From NCBI GenBank assembly GCA_964503615.1, contig CAZDBA010000067.1, forward strand, positions 1-24,820: DNA of 24,820 nt, read 5' to 3'. The stretch comes from CAZDBA01 sp964503615 (GTDB lineage: Bacteria > Planctomycetota > Planctomycetia > Pirellulales > Pirellulaceae). The position numbers were made by a program, and so were the translations under genes. This document shows, piece after piece, positions 1-7,863 of this stretch. The notes beneath the pieces were generated by a model. It saw only the letters and a list, made by a program, of their open reading frames with translations. It was not told the origin of the DNA and ran no database searches. The stretch's first letter is position 1. Each line of letters begins with the position of its first letter.

Positions 1-161
1 GTTTTCGCTGCAGCTTTTGCGGTTTTGGCTGATGCCTTTGTTGCGCTGGCTGTTTTAGCCTTTGCCGTACTGACCTGTTTCGCAGGAACCTGTTGGGCTT
101 TTGCCTGACTGGAAAGCAGCATCAGGGAAACAGAAAACACTAAGAAGAGTTTTGGGGTCAT
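1..161 (-). CDS. N-terminal part of a secreted Ala/Lys/Thr-rich protein (runs off the window)
   Basis: The minus strand is open from an ATG at 161 to the window edge, giving 53 codons. The first 23 residues form a classical signal peptide: a Lys near the N-terminus, a hydrophobic core LFLVFSVSLMLLSS, and an AKA cleavage motif before QQ. The mature part begins as a low-complexity run rich in Ala, Lys and Thr, so it is basic and probably disordered. The body of the protein lies outside the window, so no function can be given. No Shine-Dalgarno site is visible upstream. The gene diverges from the LRR lipoprotein gene across about 310 bases. Confidence 0.72.
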   Translation of the reverse strand, partial: MTPKLFLVFSVSLMLLSSQAKAQQVPAKQVSTAKAKTASATKASAKTAKAAAK

Positions 162-473
162 GATCGGTAATGCCAGCCAGCCGTATTATTGAGAAAAAGC
201 GCATAAGCGTTACGATCCTCATCGGACTCGTAGCAAATCCCCCTGAAACAAACGGTCGGTGCTCAGGTCGTAACGATTGGCGAAAGCGAGGTTAGTCGGT
301 AACTTGTACCGGTCGTAGTGGTTGCAACTGGGAATTTGTAACGAAAATGACGGTTATTCGGTCAATGAAATTGAAAACGGTTGGATATCTAGTAGGCTAA
401 TTTTCCCAAATGGCTCTGACAGCAGGGCCTGTGAAATTTCACCGATCACCGACAGGCCGTAGTGAGGAAGTTG
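162..473. other. Divergent intergenic region
   Basis: This gap separates two divergent genes and should hold both promoters, but no convincing sigma-70 pair is seen. A TTGAAA at 371-376 is followed after 16 bases by TAGGCT, a poor -10. A small hairpin, CGGTA/TACCG with a 5-base loop, lies at 297-311. The sequence AGGA at 465-468 is a good Shine-Dalgarno site for the ATG at 474. Nothing else was recognised. Confidence 0.4.
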
Positions 474-1937
474 ATGCAAAGCTGGAAAGAGTTTGTCTCT
501 AATATCGAAGCTGGAAGAGTTGGCATGTTTGCGTTACTCGCGGTGGTCGTCTTGGTTGCCGGTTGCGAAACCGACTATTCAGAATTGTTTGTTAAAGACA
601 AGCTCCAGAAAATCGAAGAGCAACTCGAAAAACAGGCGAGCACAAAAGACGGGACTTCGAAAGTTCCTGCCGATTTGGCGGCGCGGATCCAGCGGTTAGA
701 ACAGCAAGTCACCTCGCTACAGCAGAATAATCGACTGTTGGTTCAGGAAGCGTTATTGATCAATCAGTTGGAAGACGGTGGTGCACTTTGGAAGCAGGAT
801 TCAACCTCTGGTTTTGTCTCCCATGTCGATCTTTCGTCGACTCGGAATAACGATCTCATTGAACTGCTTCCCGAGTTTCCGAATTTGACTCACATCAGTT
901 TGAACGGAATCAATGTTGATGGCAAAACGTTTACGGCACTTTCAAAGCTGGAAAAACTGGAGCGAATCGATCTGGAAAAGGCTCCTGTTACGGTTCGCGG
1001 ACTCAAAAAGCTTAAGAAGCTCAAGAGCCTGAAGTTTTTACAGCTGTTTCGTAGCGATGTTTCGGACGACGGCCTGGAAGTGATCGGCAGCATGGAAGGA
1101 CTTGAGCAGCTGCGTTGTGGGCAGACTCGTGTTGGCGATGAGGGCATCCAACACCTTCGAAATTTGAAGTCGTTAAAGGCGATTGACCTGAGTGATTGCA
1201 ATCGCGTTTCTGATGAAGGGCTTGCGGTTTTGAGCGAGCTGCCGGAATTGGTTTTCGTGAAAGTCTGGGGACCACAAATCACCGACGAAGGGATGAAGTC
1301 GGTTGCCAAGATGAAGTCCCTAAGAGTCTTGGGCCTGAACGACACTCCAGTAAGCGATGCTGGGATTAAAGAACTCGCCGACCTGAAAGAGTTGCGTGAA
1401 GTCCACTTGTTTCGCACGCCAGTGGGTGACGATGGCATTCGGACTCTTGCAAACATTCCCACCATGTCGTTCTTGAATCTACGCGACACTCAAATTTCGG
1501 ACGAGGCGATTAAGATGCTTGCTGCGGCTCCCGCGGTGGTCAAGCTTGATTTAAGTGAGACGAATTCACCCGGTGTGACAGATGCTGCCAGCGAGCAATT
1601 CGCAAAAATGAAAAAGATCAAAGATTTGAATTTCTGGAGTACCCAGGTCGGCGATGACTTGGTCGAGAAATTGGCCGGGCTAAAGACGTTAACTCGATTG
1701 AACCTGGACAAGACGAATATCACCAATGCTTCAATCAAACAGTTGACCAAGATGCCTCAACTGACATGGTTGCATATCGGTTCCAACGCTCCCATCAACG
1801 ACGACGCGATCGAAGACCTGTTGAAACTGCCCAATCTCAAATACCTGAATATCACCGGTTGTAAGATTTCGGATGAAGGGTTTTTGCAGCTAGACGACGC
1901 ACTGTCTCCAAAAGGCTGCATAGTAATTGGCCCCTAA
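474..1937 (+). CDS. Leucine-rich-repeat lipoprotein
   Basis: The protein has 487 residues from the ATG at 474. I prefer this over the GTG at 462 because AGGA sits 5 bases upstream. The N-terminus has a hydrophobic stretch (FALLAVVVLVAGC) ending in the lipobox LVAGC, so it is predicted to be a lipoprotein anchored by Cys31. A charged heptad-like segment follows at about residues 45-95 (coiled coil). The rest is a chain of roughly 24-residue leucine-rich repeats of the type L..L..L..L.L..T.VSDEG...L, as in ribonuclease-inhibitor-like LRRs common in planctomycetes. Such repeats usually bind proteins; the partner is unknown. The gene ends 17 bases from the convergent cyclo-ligase gene, with no obvious terminator between them. 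Confidence 0.85.
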   Translation: MQSWKEFVSNIEAGRVGMFALLAVVVLVAGCETDYSELFVKDKLQKIEEQLEKQASTKDGTSKVPADLAARIQRLEQQVTSLQQNNRLLVQEALLINQLEDGGALWKQDSTSGFVSHVDLSSTRNNDLIELLPEFPNLTHISLNGINVDGKTFTALSKLEKLERIDLEKAPVTVRGLKKLKKLKSLKFLQLFRSDVSDDGLEVIGSMEGLEQLRCGQTRVGDEGIQHLRNLKSLKAIDLSDCNRVSDEGLAVLSELPELVFVKVWGPQITDEGMKSVAKMKSLRVLGLNDTPVSDAGIKELADLKELREVHLFRTPVGDDGIRTLANIPTMSFLNLRDTQISDEAIKMLAAAPAVVKLDLSETNSPGVTDAASEQFAKMKKIKDLNFWSTQVGDDLVEKLAGLKTLTRLNLDKTNITNASIKQLTKMPQLTWLHIGSNAPINDDAIEDLLKLPNLKYLNITGCKISDEGFLQLDDALSPKGCIVIGP

Positions 1938-1954
1938 AGAACAGAGGTCCCAAT

Positions 1955-2530
1955 CTAGTGTTTTCTTGGTCCGATTGTCTCGCTGTCCGTGACGATTCGG
2001 TGCATCGGGATATCAAAATCTTCTTTCGGAACGCTCGTGACAATCTGCTCGTCAAAGGCGAGTGCGATTCGGTTTGCATTCGGGATATCGTTACTCAGCA
2101 AACGATCAAAGTACCCGGCCCCATAGCCTATTCGATTTAATTCCCGATCAAAAGCAACGCCAGGGACCAATGCCAAGTCGATTGGGAATCGCTGGTCTGC
2201 ATCAAGCTGCTGGATTTCTTCGTCTTTCGGCTCCAGAATGCCAAACGACTTTTTCTCCAGTTGCTCCCAAGCAGTTAACGGAAAAATCCTCAGCGATTGG
2301 CCAACGCAAAACGGGATGTAACACGACTTTTGGGGTGCATCCAAAATCCGTTGTACGATCTGTCGCGTTTTGACTTCGCTGCGAATATCCAAGTAGGCAA
2401 GAATATGCTTTGCCGAAATGAACTCGGGCAGCGCCTCCGCACGTTCTGAAATGTTGTGACTTTTTTCATCCCGCCTGCGAATCGCATTACGTCGCTGAAT
2501 TGCAAGTTTTCGAAACTCGATCTTGTTCAT
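1955..2530 (-). CDS. 5-formyltetrahydrofolate cyclo-ligase
   Basis: This 191-residue protein is of normal length for the family that converts 5-formyl-THF to 5,10-methenyl-THF with ATP (MTHFS; called Fau/YgfA in E. coli). It has the basic N-terminal helix (FRKLAIQRRNAIRRRD), the segment ILAYLDIRSEV near residues 43-53, and the signature RIGYGAGYFDR at 133-143 that forms the nucleotide/folate site. It is cytosolic. It starts 17 bases after the alkaline-phosphatase-like gene and is probably the last gene of that minus-strand transcript. A functional link to its neighbours is not obvious, because this enzyme is found in many operon contexts. Confidence 0.93.
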   Translation of the reverse strand: MNKIEFRKLAIQRRNAIRRRDEKSHNISERAEALPEFISAKHILAYLDIRSEVKTRQIVQRILDAPQKSCYIPFCVGQSLRIFPLTAWEQLEKKSFGILEPKDEEIQQLDADQRFPIDLALVPGVAFDRELNRIGYGAGYFDRLLSNDIPNANRIALAFDEQIVTSVPKEDFDIPMHRIVTDSETIGPRKH

Positions 2531-2547
2531 AACGATTCTTCGAGCTG

Positions 2548-3879
2548 CTAATTCTGGAAGTGTTCAATCACGATGTCGTAGACTGCAGTATCTGTATTCT
2601 GTTCTTCTTGTAATACGTCGGTCGTGCTCAGTAAAACGCCTTTTTGATCATCATCTTTTGATGGCAGGCCATGCGACCCTTTGATCAATGTTGCGTCCAA
2701 CGGAATCGAGCGGGTTGCCATATCTACATGCAACTCAACGGGATCGTATCCCGGTTTCTTGTGGATGTCGACAGTACGGGCGAACTTGGGAGCTTGTGAA
2801 TCCTCGTTCCACCAGTAATAAGCCTGCCAGCTGTTCTTGGACGAAAGCAAAACCACCTCCCCTGCCCTTTCATGATCCATTCCAATCAACTTTCGATCAT
2901 CCATCGCCAGAATTTGGTCGAAGCCTTCTGCGTTCGAAAACAAATCTACAACTTGGGCGATCGTATCGGAGTCTGCATCCCGAACGTAGACTTGAGAAAA
3001 TTGATGGTCGGCCAGCGCCCAAGCTTTGCTGTTGGCAAAATCAATCAGTTCACCTTCGTCCGTTTGGACTACGTTTAATAAACCCGCGCTGCGCAGAATT
3101 CGATTGGGAAAGGTCACATGATCGACCGGGGTGATGGTGTATTCACTTGCAACCATCCAGTCGATTTGGTTGCCAGCGAGTGCGGAATTCATTTGTTCAA
3201 TGAACGGCCCCAGCATCTGGTCTAAATCAGCGACCGCCTTCATCGCTGCATCGCTATCAGGTCCATCTTTCTGAGCGGCATAATCGAGGTGAGGGAAATA
3301 GATGTAGAAAAAGTTCGGTTGGAACTTTTCCGCACATCGCACGACGCTATCGGCGATCCATTGCGAGGAGATGATGTTGGCCAATGGTCCCCAAAAATGT
3401 TTTAGGGGAAAGTGGCCTAACTGTTCAAGTAATTCGCCGTAGAACTCTTGCGGTTTCGTGTGGCACCATAGATCCTCGCTACCGTCAGGTTGATGAATCG
3501 GAGCGGGCATACAAACGTAGTCGGCTGAGCAACCTTTGCTGAGCATCGGGAACCAGGCACACGAAGTGAGTTGAGAGTCAACATCGCGCAGGCTATCCCA
3601 CAATTGCGGAGCTTGGATAACTTCGTTCCAAGCGGTCCACATCTCCACCTTTTGACTTTCCCGCCAATAAAAGCCGTTTGCCGTTACACCATGTTCTGAT
3701 GGCAGTTTGCCAGTTAACATCGCTGCTTGGGCCGGCCAGGTTACGGCCGGAAAGCTGTGTTCTAAGCGAGTCTTCGAGCCAGAGTTGCCCCCGGAAAACA
3801 GCGACATCAAATTTGGCATCAGGGCCAAGTCGGAATTCCGCAGCGCGGGGATCGTCAGAAAAATCAAATGTTTGGACAT
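2548..3879 (-). CDS. Alkaline phosphatase superfamily protein (EboF / nucleotide pyrophosphatase-like)
   Basis: The 443-residue protein has the type I phosphodiesterase/nucleotide pyrophosphatase fold pattern. There is an N-terminal beta strand LIFLTIPALR, then FPAVTWPAQAAMLTGKLPSE (43-62), in which Thr47 matches the catalytic Thr, then HLDYAAQKDGP at 197-207 and GSHG at 401-404. The segment ARTVDIHKKPGYDPVEL (367-383) is one I recall from alkaline phosphatase proteins linked to ebo clusters; this is memory, not a search. Several usual metal ligands look replaced: the N-terminal Asp is missing, Gln203 sits where NPPs have His, and Glu246-Tyr247 where they have Asp-His. Activity is therefore uncertain. 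No signal peptide is seen, so it should be cytosolic. It lies 77 bases after the TIM-barrel gene. Confidence 0.85.
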   Translation of the reverse strand: MSKHLIFLTIPALRNSDLALMPNLMSLFSGGNSGSKTRLEHSFPAVTWPAQAAMLTGKLPSEHGVTANGFYWRESQKVEMWTAWNEVIQAPQLWDSLRDVDSQLTSCAWFPMLSKGCSADYVCMPAPIHQPDGSEDLWCHTKPQEFYGELLEQLGHFPLKHFWGPLANIISSQWIADSVVRCAEKFQPNFFYIYFPHLDYAAQKDGPDSDAAMKAVADLDQMLGPFIEQMNSALAGNQIDWMVASEYTITPVDHVTFPNRILRSAGLLNVVQTDEGELIDFANSKAWALADHQFSQVYVRDADSDTIAQVVDLFSNAEGFDQILAMDDRKLIGMDHERAGEVVLLSSKNSWQAYYWWNEDSQAPKFARTVDIHKKPGYDPVELHVDMATRSIPLDATLIKGSHGLPSKDDDQKGVLLSTTDVLQEEQNTDTAVYDIVIEHFQN

Positions 3880-3956
3880 GCTATTGGCAGATGGCTGGCT
3901 CTTGAACGGAGGCGATCGAAAATCGACCGAGTAAACAATTGAAGCCTAACGGGCAG

Positions 3957-4805
3957 CTATCGAGTCGACAATACTTCTTGCAAAATCGGGTTTAGGAAAT
4001 CAAACGATTCTTTGACGATCTGGGCGGCGTTGTGGCTGTGACGGCTGAGTTCGACATGCACGCCGCCCTGGTAGCCAACCTCGGCAAGCGATTCGATGAC
4101 TGGCGGAAAATGGATTTGTCCTTCGCCAAACATCAAATGCTCATGCACGCCGGCCACCATATCTTCGATGTGTATGTTCACGATTCGGTCAGCCCATTTT
4201 TCGATAAAGCCTGCGATCGGAATCTCGCTTAGACAAAACAGGTGCCCGATATCCATCGTCATTTTGAGGCGAGGCGAATCGACGAGGTGAATCAAACGCT
4301 CGAAACGTCCTGTCGTGTCGACCAGCATACCAGGTTCGGGCTCGAATCCGACCTCAACGTTTTGCTCCTCAGCATAGTCCAGAACGACTTTTAACGACTT
4401 GGCCAGCACGTCCATTGCTTGGTGAAAGTCCAAATCCTTGGGTTGCTTGCCCGACCAGATCGAAACACAATCACTACCAAGGATCGCAGCAGTATCGATA
4501 CAGTATTTAAGAAAGTCGATCCGCTGCTGCACGAGTTCTGGATCGCTCTCCATAAGTGTTGGGAAGTGTTTTTGGCGCGGCGACAGCAGGAATCGTGCGC
4601 CCGTCTCGATCACGCTGGAGAAATTCAGCTCGTCCAATTTCGCTTTTAATCGCTCCAAAAGAACAGGCGTCGCGGGGTCTTTGGGACTCAGCCACCCATG
4701 GTCGATCGTAAACGCAACGCTTTCGTAGCCCGTATCCGCCAGCAACTCAATTGCCTGAATCGGATCATGATGAGCCAGTCCGTTGGTGTTATAGCCAAGT
4801 CTCAA
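3957..4805 (-). CDS. Xylose-isomerase-like TIM-barrel protein (sugar phosphate isomerase/epimerase family)
   Basis: This 282-residue protein belongs to the AP_endonuc_2/xylose-isomerase-like TIM-barrel family. The first barrel strand begins at once (MRLGYNTNG), which supports the TTG start at 4805; there is no ATG in a suitable place. Likely divalent-metal ligands are Glu155 (GFEPEPG), Asp185 and His188 (MDIGH), His212 (NIHIED), a His in GVHEHL (220-224) and Glu252 (HVELSRH). Family members isomerise or epimerise sugars, inososes or hydroxypyruvate; the substrate here cannot be told from sequence. It lies between a UbiA-like and an alkaline-phosphatase-like gene, as the TIM-barrel EboE does in ebo clusters, but it is clearly shorter than the EboE proteins I recall, so I do not use that name. 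Confidence 0.83.
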   Translation of the reverse strand: MRLGYNTNGLAHHDPIQAIELLADTGYESVAFTIDHGWLSPKDPATPVLLERLKAKLDELNFSSVIETGARFLLSPRQKHFPTLMESDPELVQQRIDFLKYCIDTAAILGSDCVSIWSGKQPKDLDFHQAMDVLAKSLKVVLDYAEEQNVEVGFEPEPGMLVDTTGRFERLIHLVDSPRLKMTMDIGHLFCLSEIPIAGFIEKWADRIVNIHIEDMVAGVHEHLMFGEGQIHFPPVIESLAEVGYQGGVHVELSRHSHNAAQIVKESFDFLNPILQEVLSTR

Positions 4806-4946
4806 AAGTAATCCCGATCAATTTGAAATTGCCAAAAGCCACAGTGAAAAGCCCGCGTGAAAGGCAGTAGTACGACTTCCCTAATCAATGATAGCCGCAT
4901 TCTTATCAGAATAAACCAGTTTTATTTGGTTTCGAGTATTTACAGT

Positions 4947-5936
4947 TTACGTTTGTCGAATCTTTGCTCCCACTAGCAACGACACTCCGATCAAACTTGC
5001 GACCACCAAGGGGTAGAAAACGTTGCCGTTGGAAAACAGAAGTACAACACAAGCGTCCAGAATTATCAGGCTGCGGAGGGCAGTTATGATTGTTGCTTGG
5101 ACTCGCACGGGTTGTGGATTTGAAATTGCTATCACGGCGCTACGACAGATTGTGAACGACAGAAGCCCAATGAACGCAGGGAAAAAGCTGCTGAAACGAA
5201 CTCGGTTAATTGCTACCAACTGGGGGTGTGAAAGAAAGACGGTTGCCAATCCAACCAATCCCAATAACATCAGCACGAATCCGAAGACGAGATTCACAGT
5301 CGGGCTACGCTGCTGATGCTCGTGGCGAGCGAACGTTGTAATTCCGGTAACGAACAAACCGATACTCAGCGCCACCCACCACACGGGTAAGCCGAATCCC
5401 CAAAAAGTCGTCGCAGATACAAAGCTGGCTTCGCCTGGAACCAAGCTTGCTCCTAACAAAATATTCAGAGTCCGACAGCCGCCCATTACCAGAGGCGCAA
5501 GAGGAGTTCGCTTTAGTAGACTATCGTACATCCAGATAAACGCGGTCAGTATTGCGGCGACAACCAGCGATTTAGGAACCGTTGCCCCAGTTCCCGCTAG
5601 ATACGAACAAGTTAATCCGATGCCGACCAAAACTCCGCCCACGTTGAGTGCCGATCGCTTTGTGATTTCACCGCTAGGCAAAGGCCGGTTCGGGCTGTGC
5701 TCACGATCACGCTCGACATCAAAGTAGTCGTTGAAGATCATTCCGGCCGTGTAAAGACAACCGCTGGCTACCAACAACAGCGCAACGATCCCAATCGGAT
5801 GCCAACTTGGATTGACCAGCAAGTATCCCATCAAGATATTCGAAAGCGCGGACGGCAGGTTGGATACGCGGCCCAGACGTAACCAGGTTAGCCAGCGTGG
5901 GGGCGCGTTTTCGGGGGCAACAGATTCAGGATTCAT
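4947..5936 (-). CDS. UbiA-family prenyltransferase (EboC-like)
   Basis: This 329-residue integral membrane protein has about eight or nine hydrophobic segments. The first Asp-rich motif of UbiA enzymes is intact: NDYFDVERD at 69-77, followed by RPLPSGEIT. The second canonical Asp motif (DxxGD type) is absent. In its place is KRTPLAPLVMGGCRTLNILL at 142-161, a form I associate with EboC proteins. UbiA enzymes transfer a polyprenyl group to an acceptor in the inner membrane; the acceptor here is unknown. It is the first gene of the minus-strand group and is 141 bases from the TIM-barrel gene. EboC-like is inferred from this second motif and the neighbours. A tocopherol/homogentisate or chlorophyll-synthase-like role is less likely. 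Confidence 0.85.
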   Translation of the reverse strand: MNPESVAPENAPPRWLTWLRLGRVSNLPSALSNILMGYLLVNPSWHPIGIVALLLVASGCLYTAGMIFNDYFDVERDREHSPNRPLPSGEITKRSALNVGGVLVGIGLTCSYLAGTGATVPKSLVVAAILTAFIWMYDSLLKRTPLAPLVMGGCRTLNILLGASLVPGEASFVSATTFWGFGLPVWWVALSIGLFVTGITTFARHEHQQRSPTVNLVFGFVLMLLGLVGLATVFLSHPQLVAINRVRFSSFFPAFIGLLSFTICRSAVIAISNPQPVRVQATIITALRSLIILDACVVLLFSNGNVFYPLVVASLIGVSLLVGAKIRQT

Positions 5937-6000
5937 CGTGTCTTCGCTAGCGTTCGACTGCCTTCTAGTAAAGCAGGTCAGGAGAAAAGCTTGTCGTTCT

Positions 6001-6021
6001 CGGGCAAGGTGCCCAAGCTAC
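6001..6021 (-). repeat. REP-like element with GTAG head
   Basis: Read on the minus strand, the element starts GTAGCTT and continues with the hairpin GGGCA-CCT-TGCCC. A GTAG tetranucleotide next to a short palindrome is the known layout of REP elements mobilised by RAYT (TnpA-REP) transposases. A second GTAG is present 9 bases upstream on the same strand. No RAYT gene is in the window. Confidence 0.4.
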
Positions 6022-6116
6022 GGTGGCTACGGAGTGATGCCGGTATTTTGGAACTTTCCAAGCGAAAACTCCAGTGGGTCGATCAGGTAAACGCATTGTT
6101 GTGTTGAGGTTGGCGC

Positions 6117-6156
6117 AAAAAATAAGCCCGAGCCGTTGTTTCCAACTGACTCGGGC
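6117..6156 (-). terminator. Rho-independent-type terminator hairpin on the minus strand
   Basis: On the minus strand the stem is GCCCGAG/CTCGGGC (7 bp; arms 6150-6156 and 6126-6132) with an inner GTTG/CAAC pairing, followed at once by the T-rich tail TTATTTTTTG. No coding region on that strand ends here. It lies 190-220 bases upstream of the UbiA-like start codon, so it could be the end of a small RNA or an attenuator in that operon's leader. Confidence 0.5.
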
Positions 6157-6207
6157 GATACCCCCCCGGGTTTGTACGTTTGTTTTCGCTAATGCATTCG
6201 CTCAACA

Positions 6208-6242
6208 CAAAGAGGTATCGGCCCATAAGGTTTACCTCTTTG
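6208..6242. repeat. Perfect 10-bp inverted repeat
   Basis: CAAAGAGGTA (6208-6217) is matched exactly by TACCTCTTTG (6233-6242), with a 15-base loop. No T-run follows on either strand, so it is not a simple terminator. It may be part of a structured RNA or an operator. Confidence 0.6.
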
Positions 6243-6432
6243 GTAAATTCTAACAATTTTGCCATCAAATCCATCTTGGTAATCTTTAACGAAAAACTTA
6301 ACGAATTGTTCTGCAAAAGCTTTACTGAGTGGCGTGCCTTTGCCGATGACTTAGACAACGATCTGATCATCGACACGACAACGTGTCACAGAGAGTTATT
6401 GCTACACACTCTAGAAGAAGCCGTGAAATAAC

Positions 6433-7863
6433 GTGAAGCGTTCAAACAGTTGGATGTCTGTTATGCCCTCCCTGGTGATGCCTTTGGCCATCGGTGCGAT
6501 GTTGTATATGGGACTTTCAGCCGCAATCCAAAACGACTTGATCGGTAGTGAGACGATTACTCGATATCTCACAGGACATCCGATTTCCAAGCTCACGTCG
6601 GCTTTATTCTTTGTCGGCGGTGCTTCGCTGATCATGATCGCCCTGAACATCTTTGACCAGTTTCGTTGGGAGCAACGGATTAACTTGGACGAATCGGATT
6701 CCGATTCGCTGGGCAATGACGTCGAGGTCTTGGAACAAACATTGGATTCAGCCGACAACGACTCGGCAACATTAGAGGAAATCCAATCCGGATCGAACAT
6801 CGGAAAGTTCAAAACGCTCGAAGCGATGCCTGCCAACGTTCGGGAGCACTATCTTTGGAAGCGATTGTATGCGGCCGTTGAGTTTGTTGATCGTTCTGGA
6901 TCAGCAACCAATGTTGAGGAAGAGCTAAAATATCTTTCCGACAACGACCATCACGCCCAAACACAACGTTACTCGTTAGTGCGGATAATGATCTGGGCGA
7001 TGCCAATGTTGGGTTTCTTGGGCACCGTTCTGGGTATCTCCCAAGCGTTGGGCGGACTGAACATCGGTCCTGACAACGACTTTGGCGCTGTAATGGGCAG
7101 TTTGCAAGCCAGTTTGTATGTGGCTTTTGATACGACCGCTTTGGCGCTTGGGCTTTCGATCGTACTGATGTTCTGCACCTTTCTCGTCGAACGATTTGAA
7201 ATGCAGTTGCTGGATCAAGTTGATTTGCGAGCTCGAAATGAGATCTCGCGTCAGTTTGATTTTACGGGCAAGCCTGATTCGGCAGTCCAAACGATGGAAC
7301 GAATTGGTCGGCAAGTTCTGATCGCAGCTCGAGACAGTGTTGAGAAACAAGCGGAGATCTGGCGGACGTCGTTTGACCGCGCTGAGGATGCATGGATGAT
7401 TGCCTCAGCCGAAACTCACGAACAAATTCGGGCAAATCTTGGCAGTGCCATCGATGACTCTGTGGAGAACATGGCCGACCTTTTGGCTCAAGCGATCAGC
7501 AAAGCAGATGAAAGTCTTGCCAATCGCTGGGAGCAGTGGCAGATCACGATGAGTGACAACGCCCGACAAATTAGTGGTCAGCAGTCTGGTTTGTTCAAGC
7601 ATACCCAGTTGCTGGAACAGTTGATTGAAAAATTGGAAAACGTTGGCCAGTTCCAAACGGCTCTCAACAAGAACCTGGACGGCCTGGCAACGACTGGACG
7701 TCTGGAAGCGACACTTTCCAGCTTGAACTCGGTCATTATCGATTTGAATCGTAAGCTTGGTAAGCAAATTGTCGAGTCACAACTGGCGGCAGGCGAACAA
7801 AAGGAAGCCGATCCCACTCCTTTCCATCTTCGAATTTCCAAGCAAACAAGACGTGCGGCATGA
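6433..7863 (+). CDS. ExbB/TolQ/MotA-family proton channel-like protein with long C-terminal tail
   Basis: This 476-residue inner-membrane protein starts at GTG 6433 (an ATG lies 21 bases on; neither has a clear ribosome site). Four membrane segments are visible at about 10-31, 53-73, 183-206 and 227-252. The third carries PMLGFLGTVLGIS (191-203) and the fourth VAFDTTALALGLS (230-242), the two best-conserved blocks of the ExbB/TolQ/MotA channel family, including the Thr residues that line the proton path. An acidic loop (about 85-120) follows TM2. A roughly 220-residue helical, polar tail (255-476) extends into the cytoplasm, much longer than in ExbB or TolQ and somewhat like the tail of ZorA. 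It overlaps the next gene by 4 bases (ATGA), so the subunits are probably made together. The machine powered is unknown. Confidence 0.8.
   Translation: MKRSNSWMSVMPSLVMPLAIGAMLYMGLSAAIQNDLIGSETITRYLTGHPISKLTSALFFVGGASLIMIALNIFDQFRWEQRINLDESDSDSLGNDVEVLEQTLDSADNDSATLEEIQSGSNIGKFKTLEAMPANVREHYLWKRLYAAVEFVDRSGSATNVEEELKYLSDNDHHAQTQRYSLVRIMIWAMPMLGFLGTVLGISQALGGLNIGPDNDFGAVMGSLQASLYVAFDTTALALGLSIVLMFCTFLVERFEMQLLDQVDLRARNEISRQFDFTGKPDSAVQTMERIGRQVLIAARDSVEKQAEIWRTSFDRAEDAWMIASAETHEQIRANLGSAIDDSVENMADLLAQAISKADESLANRWEQWQITMSDNARQISGQQSGLFKHTQLLEQLIEKLENVGQFQTALNKNLDGLATTGRLEATLSSLNSVIIDLNRKLGKQIVESQLAAGEQKEADPTPFHLRISKQTRRAA

Larger units (their letters stand above)
5937..6432. other. Hairpin-rich intergenic region between divergent operons
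   Basis: This gap separates the minus-strand UbiA group from the plus-strand ExbB/ExbD operon. It holds a REP-like element (6001-6021), a terminator-like hairpin reading on the minus strand (6117-6156), a run of seven C (6160-6166), and a perfect 10-bp inverted repeat with a 15-base loop (6208-6242). A plus-strand frame from an ATG at 6192 to 6431 (79 codons) ends 2 bases before the next gene; its product resembles nothing I know and it contains the 10-bp hairpin. I treat it as doubtful. No clear promoter was found. Confidence 0.5.

Noticed and set aside
6083..6376. Minus-strand frame of 97 codons in the same gap
   Set aside because: It runs through both hairpins including the terminator-like one, and its product looks like random translation.
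6192..6431. Possible 79-codon gene ending 2 bases before the ExbB-like gene
   Set aside because: It has no recognisable family and no ribosome site, and it contains a perfect 10-bp hairpin, so non-coding use is more likely. Conservation at protein level would change this.
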